DNA of 64,000 nucleotides from Atrichornis clamosus (lineage: Eukaryota > Chordata > Aves > Passeriformes > Menuridae). Position 1 is the first letter of the stretch; each line of letters opens with the position of its first letter. Under the pieces are notes generated by a model. The model saw only the letters and a list, made by a program, of their open reading frames with translations. It searched no databases and was not told the origin of the DNA. Of the stretch, positions 37,226 through 49,500 are shown in pieces. Location: positions 248,001-312,000 of the forward strand of contig WBMZ01010243.1 of assembly GCA_013400975.1 (NCBI GenBank), given 5' to 3'. Position numbers and translations under genes: made by a program.

Positions 37226-38707
37226 TTCAACTTTCTTTTATGAAGAATACAGTAAGGAAAAATGTATGTTCTATCCATGCAAGAGGTTTTTGGGAATCAC
37301 AGATTTAAAAGTGCAGTAAAGAATCAAAACTCAGTAAGGAGCAATGAGCATACTGAGCCTGGAAAACAAGGAAAGTAAATAACAAGTTCTATCTCTGAAG
37401 TGTGATCAGTTATCAACTGCGACAAGAGCCTAATGTGAACTGGAGGTGGCAGAGAGTCATTACAGGAAATTACATGCATTATTGGAATTATTTTCATAGT
37501 GGACATTTGCTAGATACCCACCTGATCACAAGAATTAAAATGAGGTGGAGATGATAACTGAAATGCAAAACAGGTAGATGAAAAGATGACATAGGTTGCG
37601 GTCAATGGTAGGTTTCAACAGCTGCCAGCACAAGTGCTGGAATCCACTATGTTGGATTAAAAAATGTCCCCAGCGCAGCAGCCAGTCCATTTATAGTAGT
37701 TTGGCACAGTGCAGATCATGTTTCATTAGGATTAGTGCTGTTTCCTTTTAACATAGTTCCCAGAATACCAGGGAAGAAGCGATAGAGCGATATAGTTCCT
37801 ATTTTCACAACTTGTCAGATTTCTTCTGTGCACCACTGTCATTTTAAATACTTGTCTACAGTATATATTTTTGCTGCAGCTATGTTTGCATCAATGTAAT
37901 TGCATCTCCCACACTGCATATATCACTTAAGAAAGCAGTTAAAATTTTAAATTCCAAATCTCTAAAACTTGATTAACACAGAGCCCTTTAAGAAAGAGTA
38001 TGATGCTTGTCTTGTTTTCTTCTACTTGCCATCTTTCCCATTCTGTTAAATTCTAGATATTCACCATTGATCACTTGCTGCCAATTGTCCATACAAGTCT
38101 GGTCATAGTTCCTCTTCAGAACACCACACATTTTGAAGATGTGCATTAAAGCAAGCTATCATTAAGATAATATCAAATCAAAGTTTCATATTAGTTTTTC
38201 TTGTTTCATTCAAAAGAACAAAAGGTAAATCATAGTATTTTTAATATTATCTCTTCTTTTTTCATCATTTGTCTTAAAGGCTCTAGCTCCCCCATGGCCA
38301 CCTTTTTGCATGTGAGAGTCATAAGTAAAGCAGCACTACTGATTAACTTCTCAGTTACGTACGTGTCCAGGTACTTTATGAGCTCAGAGCGTAACAGGCA
38401 CTATAACCAGAGAGAATGAAGTGCATTTGGGAAGATTATCTCAAAATAATTTTCTACAGTCTTGGTTTCAAAATGCAGCTAATTTTCCATTTATAGTATG
38501 CCAAATATCTAAGCCTTCAGACATAAAAAGTTATGGATTGCAGTACGCAGCCAGAGATCTGAATTTTGGAAAGGACTGGTCACCTAAAAGTCTCACAACT
38601 TAAAACTGAATGTAACAATACTTAGACCTTCACAATATCACTTATTACTTGAAGTGGTATGACAAAACTTTTGTGAATGCTCTGGGGCTCATAAAAAGAT
38701 AGGTATT
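37226..38707. other. Intronic sequence, nothing recognised
   Basis: AT-rich non-coding sequence. Confidence 0.6.
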
Positions 38708-38737
38708 TCATGGAAAGGCATGTCATGGAAAGGCATG
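38708..38737. repeat. Tandem duplication, 15-bp unit, two copies
   Basis: TCATGGAAAGGCATG occurs twice head to tail without a mismatch. Confidence 0.9.
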
Positions 38738-39356
38738 TGAACTGTTGTCAAAAAATGAGGGATGTCTTGGAGTGGTACAATGTCCTGCAGGAGCTGACTT
38801 TGGTCTAAGGTTAAATCTTTCTGTCTGATATTCTTGGGTTTTTCTCCTGTTCCCTCCAAATTATATTGGAACACTTTTCACATCATATGGATTGTAGCAG
38901 CAGAAATTGTCAAATTCATTTTGTTATTTGAACATATTATATGACTGAACACAATGACAGAAAAGAAATCAGGAAATAAAACATAAGAAAAATCCCTTGT
39001 GTTCTCTACAATGTGAAGGCAAATACTGCATGACTGAACCAGCCATTTAATGGCTCGTTTCAAATCATAGTCATATCATGTAAGTATCAAATTTTACCTT
39101 GCCATAAACTTGAAAAAAAAAAATCAGTGAATATGCTTCATTTTATCTCATCATACCAACCCCACATTCTGATACTGATAGATGTCTTGCAGCATCCCAA
39201 AGAGCTTAAAATTTACTAATTATTTACTCTGATAAGCAAAAACAGCAAGAACATTTGAGATTGAGATAGTTTGGGATCTGCTCCAGAGGGATGCTGAAAT
39301 TAAAAAAAAAAAGCATGTATTTTTAAGTCTATATCCCTCAGTGGGTAATATGAGTA

Positions 39357-39409
39357 AAACCAAAGCAAACCAAACCAACCAACCAAAACAAAACAAAAGA
39401 GAGAGAAAT
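39357..39409. repeat. A/C-rich simple repeat (AACCAA/AAAAC)n with GA tail
   Basis: CCAAACCAACCAACC runs into AAAACAAAACAAAAGAGAGAG. Low complexity. Confidence 0.8.
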
Positions 39410-42400
39410 GGTAGTCTTGCTTGTCCAGTGATTGGGAAGAATACCCATCCTTTGTGAGTAATACAATCACAAACTCTAGATTGGAAACCAAGCCCAACAG
39501 CTTGGTTTTGGTGCTTTTTCAGCACCTTACATCATCTCCACCAAATATAAAATTCCTGACAAGTCACAATCCATACACTGGAACAGGAGCCAGCTCTGCC
39601 TATAGCAATACTGGTTTGGCATAATTTTATAAAACATGTATCTCTGTCAGTAAAACAGGCTGTAAAGCCAGCTAAGAGCAAATAGTAGGTAAGAAGGTGC
39701 CATCTTTATGTCATCACTTGTCATTCCTTGCCCTGAGGTTCTGTCTGATCAGATCTTATGTCCTTGGCTTCTATCCACTTCTGCCTAGTTAACCTGAACT
39801 GCTTAAAAATTTCTATGCACGCATGGCTTCACGTTCCTGCCATAAATCTCCTAGTAACACCAGTACTCCATGTGTTATTCCTCCCGAGAATGATGGTGTT
39901 CCAAAGGAGCAGAGTCATAAGAGGAGAGCAGATGACACATTTTATTCACAGAAAGGTGACATCTGAGACCAAAAAGGGCACTAGATTAGTACTGTTTCCT
40001 CTAACTGTGAGTCATAAATCCCTTGGAGGTCATACAAAGGTTAAACTGCTCAGTCCCTGCAGGGCCGAGAAATAAGAGACACTGTTATTACTTAGACCAA
40101 TTTTTACACTTCCCAGAAAACTCAAATTACCTTTAATTGTTGGAAACAGTTCAGCTCCTCCAAAACTAAGAAGTCAATAAGCACAGTTGTTTTTCACTCT
40201 CCTGTCCTGGGGGGACTTTCAATACTGACTGGTGGAGATCACTCCAAGACAGATGAGCTGAGAGGGTCTTTAACTTTCAGAAAGTTAGCTAAATGTAATC
40301 ATTAAAGGAAAAGATCTGGGGAGAGATGGCAAGGGAATAGACCATTGTTCCACAGCCATGTCTCCTGGCAACTGTGTCTTTCTGGGGAAAATCCTGCCTC
40401 CTGTGTCCCCAGACAGGTTTCCATCCCCTGAACATGCATTTGGTTGTGCTGGTACAATTCCACTCACTGCAGAGATTTCTGGGGAAGTAGGTAATAACTA
40501 CCAGGTTACTAGCAAGCCTTCCTGTTAAGGCAGAATACTTTTTAAATAGATCTTTCTGCTTCATCATGCAACCCCACAAACAGGAGGGAGGTACAGAATA
40601 TACTTAAGCAAAATAAACTACTGTATCAGGACAGAGTAGAAATAGAGCTAGGAGATGCAAGAACAAGGGCTATTTACTAACTAAAACATCAGTGTGGGAG
40701 ACAGAAGGACAGAGGTTATACAGAAACCACTGTACGTATCTCGAGTAGAGAAGGACAGGGTGAGTCAGCAACATAAGAAATAAAAACACACATTATTTAA
40801 TGCAAACAAAAATCAATGAGATGATGGCAGAATGGTTTCCAAGAAGAATTTTTTTCAGTATTTTCCACGAGGTCCTTAAAAGAACTGAATATGATGAGGC
40901 TCTTGAAGATTGCAAGGATAGAACTACAAGACCAAGCGGATATAGAAGCATTGATTAAATGCAGAGTAAGAGTACATCAAGGGAGACCAAAAACATCTCT
41001 TCAGAGTTGCAGGAGAAATAAAATGAAAAGTTAATCAATTTTCCTTTTAATTTATATAAACAATAGCAGGCTAAACAAAACGTCATATTACAAATGCATA
41101 CGTCTTTCTTTGGGAGAGAAACTGACAGAGTAAAATATGCAAATAGCAGCACAAGTCAGGGTGTCTGGAGTATTTAGTCATTGACATCTCTTCTTTTATA
41201 CTACCTACTGCCAGAGAAAAGGAAAAACAGGTCTAGGGAAGAACCCTCCTTTCTCACGTGCACTGCTGAGCTCAACTTCATAGTCCGCTTCCCCTCCGTG
41301 TACAGATCTCCAGCTGTTTATACTGGGAGTTCTGAGTACGCACTTATAGAGTTTAAAATTACTAAAAATATCAGGAAAAATTTGTATTATATCTAAAACA
41401 CAAGAAATGTGCTTTAACTAAAAAAAAAGAAAAGCTTTTCTTTCACTTGCAGAGACAAACATTCAAAAAATATCCCAAAATTTCTTTGTCTGCAGTTTGT
41501 TTTATAAGTCATCCTGTGCAATTAATGAGGCAAGGTCTGAATGGATGGTGAATATAAGGGAAGGAATGACTAAAACCTGATCATGCATTTGAGGATAATA
41601 TAATAATATTTATGTAGATGTATACAGTATAACCATTTTATCCCTCCCACATTTTACTGAAAATACAGAACATTTTCTAGCATAGCAATCCTTACATATG
41701 AACTTTCTTTTGAAGAGGGGAAACGAAGGAGGTGAAGAAGTATGGCAAATTTCTATTTCAGTGAGGCTTGTCTCAGAAAATGAAGAAAGTAAAAAGTAGA
41801 GCTGTTAATGGATTGTGCATGCACACTTTCATTGCCATTGTCATAGGAGTAACAGCAAAAATCATAGGAAATATGATTAAAATTTGAATAAAATGATAAA
41901 GCTAAGAAGTTCCAAATTAACTTACCATAAATAAGTTTTACAGACCTCATAGATTTAGTTTAATTTTAATGCTCATAATAATTAATAAAGGGATATAGAG
42001 AGAAGTATAAGGATCAACATCATTACCTACGTATATGGTTCAATATAATTCCTTACATGCACAAAATCTATAAGCATGATTAGGGAATACAGAGACTCTT
42101 CAAGTGAAGAACATAATGTATGATAATGACACTGAATTTATCCTTTTCATCTGCAGGGCACAGGTGATAATAACTGTGATGTCTTTGGTATGACAGTGTG
42201 GCAGGTATGGTTCTGAGTACCATATGTTACTGAAACTTCTCTCTGAACTGACATAATTTAATTCTTTTCCCAAATAAAACTTAACCATTATAGCTAAAAT
42301 CCAGCTATTCTGCATTCTAAATTAATCCTTTCTCTATTATTTCATTTGTTTACAAACTTCTGAAGTTTATGCTTTACCTGTAGTAATGTGGAAGTAATCA

Positions 42401-44771
42401 AAATACATATATACAATTTAATTAACACCCAAGAATTTATTGTCCAAGCTAGCATGTAAACAAAAGAAACAAAAATTCAAGTATATTTATCTTCATATAC
42501 CTGAATGGACAGGCAACCTATTATAAAGGCAAAGCTCCAGAATCCTTCTGCAAAGTCAGAGAGTGTCTTTCCATCAGAATTAAGAGGTTTCAGATCAGGC
42601 TATATTTACTGAAGTTCATTGTTTTCTGAAAATGTTCACTTTTTCCTATTTTTCTTGCTTGTTCTGTGATGACTTCAGAGATCAAGACCAGTAAATGACT
42701 GGAAAACACACTGAAATCTGCTTCTGAGACTAAAAATGGTGGCTATATCCTTCATTATATTAATAAAATTTTCTCATCTGAGTGATCCCTAAGAGAGTTT
42801 TTGCATGTTCCTTGATTATATTACTAATTTGAAAATAGAGGGATGAATAAAGTGACATCCTATGAGAACCAAGAATACTTTTCTCAGGAAGCCAGTCCTT
42901 GTTATTTCATTCTGTAGACAGCATAGCTTACAGTTTTATCTCTGAAATTCTCACCAAATTCCATGTTATATTCTGCTATAGAAAATTCTCTGTTCACACT
43001 TGGCTCAGGAAAATATATAACTTTGGCTAGTAAGATAAGTAATGTCTAATATTCCATATCCATAAACGAACCTGAAGAACACGTTCAGCAAAGTGGATGC
43101 ATGAAGATGCATGCCAACAAGTTCAAACAAAGCACTCCTAAATAGAAGATTAGGTTTACTTTTCCACACATCGGATTAAATTAAAATAGGGTTTCACTTT
43201 TTGCTTTCTAAAACATTATTCTTATTGGGTTTTTAATTAAGCAAAAATAGGAAACAAAAAGACAAAAAAATGCAACCTTTGTAAATGGCTGTACATCTGG
43301 TTTATTCAGATTTTTTTATTAGTCTTCAGCAGTTATTTGAATCTCATCAGCCTGCTATGCTGGGACAATGGAAAGGTCATTAGAAAAACATTTCTTGTGG
43401 CATTTTGTCTGAACAGAACCATTAGAAGGAAAAATTTCTGGGAATTTTACAGAAGAAAATAGCAAGGAAGACAAATTTCACAAACATGGTGTTAAGAAAA
43501 GATGTAAACCATCATTTGATCGTGAAACACTATTCAAAAGATTCATTAGTGAACACTGTCTGATTATGGGACTCTGACATAGCAGAGTAGAGCAATGATG
43601 TCATTGCTTTGAACAAATTCCTAAAGCCAGCATCTACTTGCTATTTTTTTGCTGTTAATCATGTTAATAAGAATTTTGATTTAAGCAAGTGAATAATGAT
43701 TGATTTCACTCTGCAACCATCCAGGATTCATAAAGTTTATATGCAGCTGTAATTGGTTATTGCTAAGACAGATCAATCCAATCCAGTGTGCAAACCTCAT
43801 TTTTCACTTTTTTCTTTTTGAACCAAGACACCTTCTTTTTTTTTTTCCCAACTACATTCTTAAATCATCAGCAATTCAGTATCAAATGACAATTTCTACT
43901 TCTAGAGCATTTCTTTTCCATACTGGTAATTTTAAATTCAACTTTTATCTGCAGTAAAGGAATGTATTATGGTGGTTCTTAGATTTGTCACTAGTGGATA
44001 TTTGCCAACATTAATCATTATTGTGGAACTCAGCAGCTAGTTGCAATGCTTAATATATACTAAGAAAAGATCAGAACAGGATAAATAGGAAGATCTCTTG
44101 CTTACAGCTCTGAACATAGTAGACTGTGTTGTGCCAAAACTTTAGTATTCCTAGCAAAACTAAATAGGGATACTTGTGCAACTTCATAATATTTTCTAGT
44201 TTAGCTATTAATCCCTTGCTATAAAAAGTAATACTTTGTTTTTCAGCCAGTGTACAGAACTAGAGAGAGGACCATCCCTGACCCTCTCTATGCAACTATC
44301 ATGCCTAAGACAGCTATCTCTTTAGACCTGTTAAGATAATTCCCAGTTGCAGTATCTCAGATCCTCAAAAAGTTATAAAAATATGCAATAATGAATCAAA
44401 TAGACTAAGTGGTGCTTTCTATGGGGAAAATGTCTCAGATTTCCAGATCAAAGACAGTAGGAAAGAGATTCTATCCCAAACTTTCTTAATGTTGCATCTC
44501 TGTGTCTTTGCAAAATTGCAGTAATGATCAAACAACAGAAGTTGCAAAGATAAAAAAATTACCTATTCATTTTCACTTCTACAGTTGTAAATGTGAAATC
44601 TTGCTAAAGAAACACATTTTTCAATGCAATATTCATAGAAGTTGAGTACTTCTTTGCTGATTGGTTATTTAATACATTAGAGCCAGTGTGCTGCCATTTT
44701 TGTTCTGATGTATTGTTTTTTTCTGTAGTGTTCAATGTTACTTTATGTATCTAAAGGAGTGAACGACTCTG
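39410..44771. other. Intronic sequence, nothing recognised
   Basis: AT-rich. ORFs up to about 105 codons (39758-40075) and 96 codons (40289-40579, minus) have no recognisable domain. Confidence 0.6.
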
Positions 44772-44841
44772 AAGTCAAATACCCTTGTAGTCAGCCCAGT
44801 AAAAGTTTTAAAAGTCAAATACCCTTGTAGTCAGCCCAGTA
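44772..44841. repeat. Recent tandem duplication, 40-bp period
   Basis: An identical 30-base block occurs at 44772-44801 and again at 44812-44841 (core CCCTTGTAGTCAGCCCAGTA), separated by ten bases. The absence of mismatches marks it as young. Confidence 0.95.
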
Positions 44842-45226
44842 GATATAAATCAAGGACTAAATAAAGATATTGCTTCCTTCATGGCAGCATCTGAATTATA
44901 GAGAGCTCTCCATTATTTTGTGCTCATATAGCTCTTTCATAAAATATCAAATGCACTGGCATAACATAACAATGTTAGAAAACTGTTGGAAATAACATTA
45001 TGACAATATATAATAGTCTACTCAGCCAATATGAACTAATGCTGTAATATAATAGAAATATATTCACAGTTTAGCTCACCTCTGTTAGATACGATGTTCT
45101 GTCTTGTATAAAATCAGCCTTGTTTGTACTGGGCATTTGCTTGATATAAAAAGTGCAGGGATTACCCCCAAAACAATTTCTAAGTCAGTTCCAATCGCTG
45201 TATGACTGAAATGAACAATGACTTAC

Positions 45227-45532
45227 TGTCTTGTAAGGCACAGAATATCCAGGTCTGCCTGCTGATGTGGGCTTCCTCTTTGCCATCTGCTTCTATGCAG
45301 GAGGAACAAAGAACTGTTTGCCAGAGGGAATTCCTTCCCAAAGGCTGATACTTGGCATTCACAGTTCCCGTAACGATGCTTAACAGAGCAGTAGGAAGCA
45401 CTCTCAGCATGTGTGTCTCAAGGTGCAGCTCCTTTTCCACTGCATACATATTCTTCTGACTTTTTATCTCTAGCACTGCAGACAGCCCTACTGCCTCACT
45501 GTGATGCATCTTGCTCCCCAACACAAGGCAGG
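45227..45532 (-). other. Candidate unannotated exon on the LRRC4C strand
   Basis: On the minus strand a consensus donor (ACA followed by GTAAGT at 45226-45221) ends a block of 306 bases. It may start after the acceptor TCTTTTTGTATTTAAG, whose AG is at 45534-45533. One frame is open across the whole block, with an ATG at 45509, and base composition is more balanced than in the flanks. The translation matches nothing I know. It could be a 5' non-coding LRRC4C exon or a lncRNA exon. A second, weaker AG lies near 45478. Chance occurrence is possible. Confidence 0.25.
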
Positions 45533-48019
45533 CTTAAATACAAAAAGAGTTATACCTAGCAAAACTTGAAATTTAGGCTTTACATAATGCAAGCAAATAG
45601 AACATTGTGAGGAAAAAATAAACCCCAAAACCACCACAAAATATTGTTCTAATCTATAAGTACGTTTCATTCACATCCCTCATGCAAATTCCTTTCAATG
45701 TTCTCTTGCACAAAGGCCATATAGACATGAATTCTGTCCCTTCCCCTCACTTCATGACATTCCACAAGAACAACTTCCATCTCCAGCTACTTTGACATGG
45801 ATATGGGAAGTTCTAGCTGCAGTCAGACACCTTGCATATGTAAGCTGTACTCATTTTGCTTAATTAATAACCATATTGCCTAATCCAGACTGTTCAATCT
45901 TCAGTTCTTCAATCTTTCAGATTTCGATAACTTCATGATAAATGTTATATCAGACACTGAATACAAACAAAAGATGCTATGCATCTGATTTCTGGTATAT
46001 TAACCACTTCTCACAGAGATCTCACTTTCTACAACAGGTACAAATGTCATGTCAATAAAAAGTGATCTGCTCTATGCATTTGAGACTAAATTCTTTCCCT
46101 TCCCTTTACCCTCCTTTAACATGTTCTCTTGTGCAAGGAAAAGTTTAAAGTAGTTTGGAGCTGCTTTTCTGTTGTCTATAAATTTTATATTACATATCAA
46201 CAACTAATGTTTTCCAATTCCCCAAGATGTCAAGGAAATAAAGGAAAAAAAATTACTATTTGGTATTCAGATCAACTCTTCCACTCCTAGTTTCCTTCTA
46301 CTTACTCAAAACAAAATTTCCACTAAAGGAAGTGTTAAAAATTGCAGGACATGATTCTGGGACAGTACAGAAACCAGAATATTCAGAGGAAGGTGCCTGA
46401 ACATCCAGTCTTATAAAGAGTAAATACCACAAAATGTTCTCCTTCAGTATCAGATGATCAGTTTTCTGCCATATATCATAACAGAAGTTGAGGAATTAAA
46501 TGGGAAATCATAATTTATCATGCTAAGAGGAGCATAATTGGAAAGAAATTAAATAGCCAAGTAAAAAGAATAGGAAAAAAATGGCAGATGAACAAAGCCC
46601 AACCCTACAGAGATGAGGAAAAGAACATAAATTGAGACACTGAATCATTGGCTTTCTGACATACTGAGGGGACCAGTTTTTAATGATGGAAGAATTTCAG
46701 TAACACAGTAAGTTTAAAAGAAAACAATTTTAAACATAAGAAATGTATTATATACAGTGTTATCAGCTGTGCAGAGAGCAATTTAAATGGCATTCAGTAA
46801 TGCAGGTGAAGGCTGTCTGGTAAATCATCTCTTTCTTATTTGATTTCTCAGACCATTTCACCGATCCAATGATCTGTTCTCATCTTGCCACAGTCTTTAG
46901 GGTTTTTTGTGAAATATTGAAGGAATTGCTGCTAAGTTCTCCTGTCTCTATTTAACTCTTAAGAGTTATTGACTTTGGTTCCATCTAAGAGTTCTTTCTT
47001 GCAAGACAAAATCCTCTTGCTGCTCTCTTGCCTGCTAGCAATGGGCACTGCCCCTTTAGCAAGCACACGCTTTGTGGCTGTAGTCCTATCAACCTCCAGC
47101 TGTGCAGAGCTAGCTGTGCACACGCAGACATTCAAAAGACAAGCTTTGTTCTAAACCTGGCTATGGGAATTGTTGTTAGGTGAACAAACTTCTGGTTTAA
47201 TTTGAATATCTCATTTCTTCAGTGTTGTTTCAAACTCTGTTTCATTTTAAAATGGAGATTTTCATTATGTTTAAGAACGTTAATGAATTTTGAAGTTGTA
47301 TACCTTTCACTTAATTGGAAAGGTTTGGACTTTGCCATAAATCAAGGAACAGAACTGGTTTCTTAGCTGTTACAAAACAGGAAACCAAACCAAACTCTGC
47401 ATTGATGGCTACAACTTTACTATAAATACCCTTAAAGGGGCACAGTGATTGAAAAGTCAGAACCATTCATCTTAAAATGTACCAAAAAAAAAAATTTATC
47501 AAACAGACCAGCAAAATGCAGCCACTTGTAAACTGTCTAGCCGAAGAAATGCACAGAAAGAGCTCTATTTGCTGGAACAATGTGACATATTTGTCATTTA
47601 CACCAGAAGAAGAATCTGGTCAGAATTCAAGAACATATACTTAGTACTGATATCAGATCAATATCACTAGATTCCAATGAAGATGAAAGCCTCTTACTGA
47701 AAATATAAATTACCTTTTACCATCAAGATTTCAAGTTATATTAAAACAGCACTCTTATCTTTCCCTGCCTTCAATCAAAATGGTATTTCAAGAATAGTTC
47801 ACATGAAACACAATTTAAGCAGTGAGTCAGAGACTGAAACATCAATCCATTAGGCTTCCTATTTCTCAGGAAGCGTAGCAGTGGAGAAGTTCAAACTTCA
47901 TTTAGTATGTTGCAGATGACGATATCACAATATCGTCTCTAATTTCAGTTTCTTTTCATATTTGTCTTGAGGGGTTCTAACTTATTGTCCCAGTCTAAAG
48001 ACTGAAATCCAAACAATTC
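45533..48019. other. Intronic sequence, nothing recognised
   Basis: AT-rich. A perfect 8-bp stem with a 4-base loop (GACGATAT...ATATCGTC) lies at 47918-47937. Confidence 0.6.
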
Positions 48020-48755
48020 TCTGTGGCATTGAGGTTAGATTCATATGGATCATCAAGTCCAACTCCATGCTTCTCACAGGACTACCTAAAACTAAATCAT
48101 ATGACTAACAGTGTCATCCAGATTCTCCTTGAACTCTGTCAGGCTTAGTGTCATGAACACTTCCCTGGGGAAGCCTGTGCCAGTGACAGAACAACCTCTC
48201 CGTGAGAAACCTCCAAACTGAACTTCCCCTGGTACAGCTTTATTCTATTTCCTTGTGCCCTGTTGCTGGTCACCAAAGAGAGGAGATCAGCGCCTTCCTG
48301 TCTGCTGGCCCAGCTGAGGAACTTGTAGATTGCAACTGGGTCCCCCCTCTGCCTTCTCTTCCTCAAGCTGAACAAACCAAGTGACTTAAGATGATCCTTG
48401 TAAGTCTTGCCCTCAAGACCTTTCACCCTGGCTGCCCTCCTGTGGACACGATCTAATAGGCTGATATACTTCTTTTGAGGCCCCCAAATCTGCACTCAGG
48501 ACTGCTGCTGCACCAGTGCTGTGTAGAGTGGGGCAATCATCTCCCTCAGTCAATCACTGATGCTGCGCCTGATGCACCCCAGGACACAGTTGGCCCTTTT
48601 GGTTGCCAGGGAAGTGCTGACTCATATCCATTTTGTCAACAACCTGGTTCCCCAGATCTCATTCTGTGGGGCTGCTTTCCAGACTCTCTTCCTCTGGTTT
48701 GTACGTATAACCGTATTAACCTGTCCCAGGTGGAGAAGCCTGCACTTGCTCTTGT
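48020..48755 (-). mobile_element. CR1 LINE, 3' part of ORF2 with 3' end
   Basis: The minus strand encodes the ORF2 C-terminal region. An open stretch at 48495-48151 carries IWGPQKKYISLLDRVHRRAA, then KDHLKSLGLFSLRKRRQRGD and the NRIKLYQGKFSLEVS segment, all typical of CR1. Upstream codons (48500-48750) keep the Leu/His-rich region after the RT core. The 3' end lies near 48020-48060 (ATGGATCATCAAGTCCAACT on the plus strand). The element is 5'-truncated at about 48755, where LTR sequence begins. Confidence 0.92.
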
Positions 48756-49240
48756 GACTCAAACTGCAGAAGTTTGTGGAGAACTGTCGCCTGTGGGATG
48801 GACTCATGTTGGAGAAGTTCATGGAGAATTGTCTCCCCTGGGAGGGACTCCATGCTGGAGCAGGGGAACAACTCCTCTCCCTGAGCAGCAGCAAAAACAA
48901 CCAGGGATAAACTGACTATAATCCCTATTCCCTGTCTTCCTGTGCTGCTGAATGGGAGGAGATAGAGCTGGGAAGGAGGGAGGGGTGGGGGGGAAGGTTT
49001 TTTTAAGATTTATTTTACCTCTCATTATCCTGCTCTGATTTTGTTAGTAATAAGTTCAATTAGTATCTCCAATTCAAGCCTATTTTGCCTGTGACAGTAT
49101 ATGAGGAGTGATCCCTCCCAGTCCTTATCTCAACCCATGAACTCTCCCTTTTATTCTCTCTCCCCTGTCCAGTTGTGGAGGGGATTGACAGAGTGGCTTT
49201 GGTGGGTGCCTGGCATCCTGCCAGGGTGAACCCTACTATA
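48756..49240 (+). mobile_element. Endogenous retrovirus-type LTR fragment
   Basis: The segment matches, from memory, an LTR family common in bird genomes. It has an internal 45-bp duplication (48769-48813 and 48814-48859), a G-rich patch near 48960-48995, an AAGATTTATTTTACC stretch, a decayed polyadenylation-like AATAAG at 49049, and a 3' end reading GGCATCCTGCCAGGGTGAAC then CCTACTATA in place of a CA terminus. No gag, pol or env sequence was seen beside it, so it is a solo or truncated LTR. The 5' border against the CR1 copy is approximate and no target-site duplication is evident. Confidence 0.75.
48769..48859 (+). repeat. Internal 45-bp direct repeat of the LTR
   Basis: Two copies of a unit beginning GAAGTT, each holding TGGAGAA, ACTGTC/TTGTCTC and GGGA. 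They are about 75-80 percent alike by eye. Confidence 0.8.
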
Positions 49241-49249
49241 TTCCACATG

Positions 49250-49500
49250 TTGTGCATATTAAGATAAAAGTATTTCCAATGTGCTCCGATGTAATCAGCA
49301 CACCTTGAACAGACTGAGGGACCTCACTAGCACATCATCCCACAAACATTGGCATGCCACCCCCAGGCTTTCTCTAGTGTGCCTGGCTTAAACCCTTTCC
49401 CCCTTCAAATCTAGCTTAAAGCTCTTTCAATGATACCTGTTAACTCCTGGGCAAAAATTATTTTCCCCCTTTGAGAAAGGATTACCACTAAAGCATCAAA
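49250..49500 (-). mobile_element. Possible retroelement ORF1 (esterase-like end) remnant
   Basis: The minus-strand translation of about 49495-49405 reads NPFSKGGKIIFAQELTGIIE then RALS. This resembles the C-terminal end of the SGNH/esterase-like domain carried in ORF1 of some CR1 LINEs. The rest of the segment has stops in all frames. It may be part of the neighbouring CR1 copy, separated by LTR insertion and deletion, or an independent element. Confidence 0.35.

Noticed and set aside
47918..47937. Perfect 8-bp stem-loop as a terminator or structural RNA
   Set aside because: It is short, isolated and expected by chance in 64 kb; intrinsic terminators do not apply to a vertebrate intron.
48475..48915. 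Plus-strand ORF of 146 codons
   Set aside because: It runs antisense through CR1 and into the LTR, and the frame crosses two unrelated elements.
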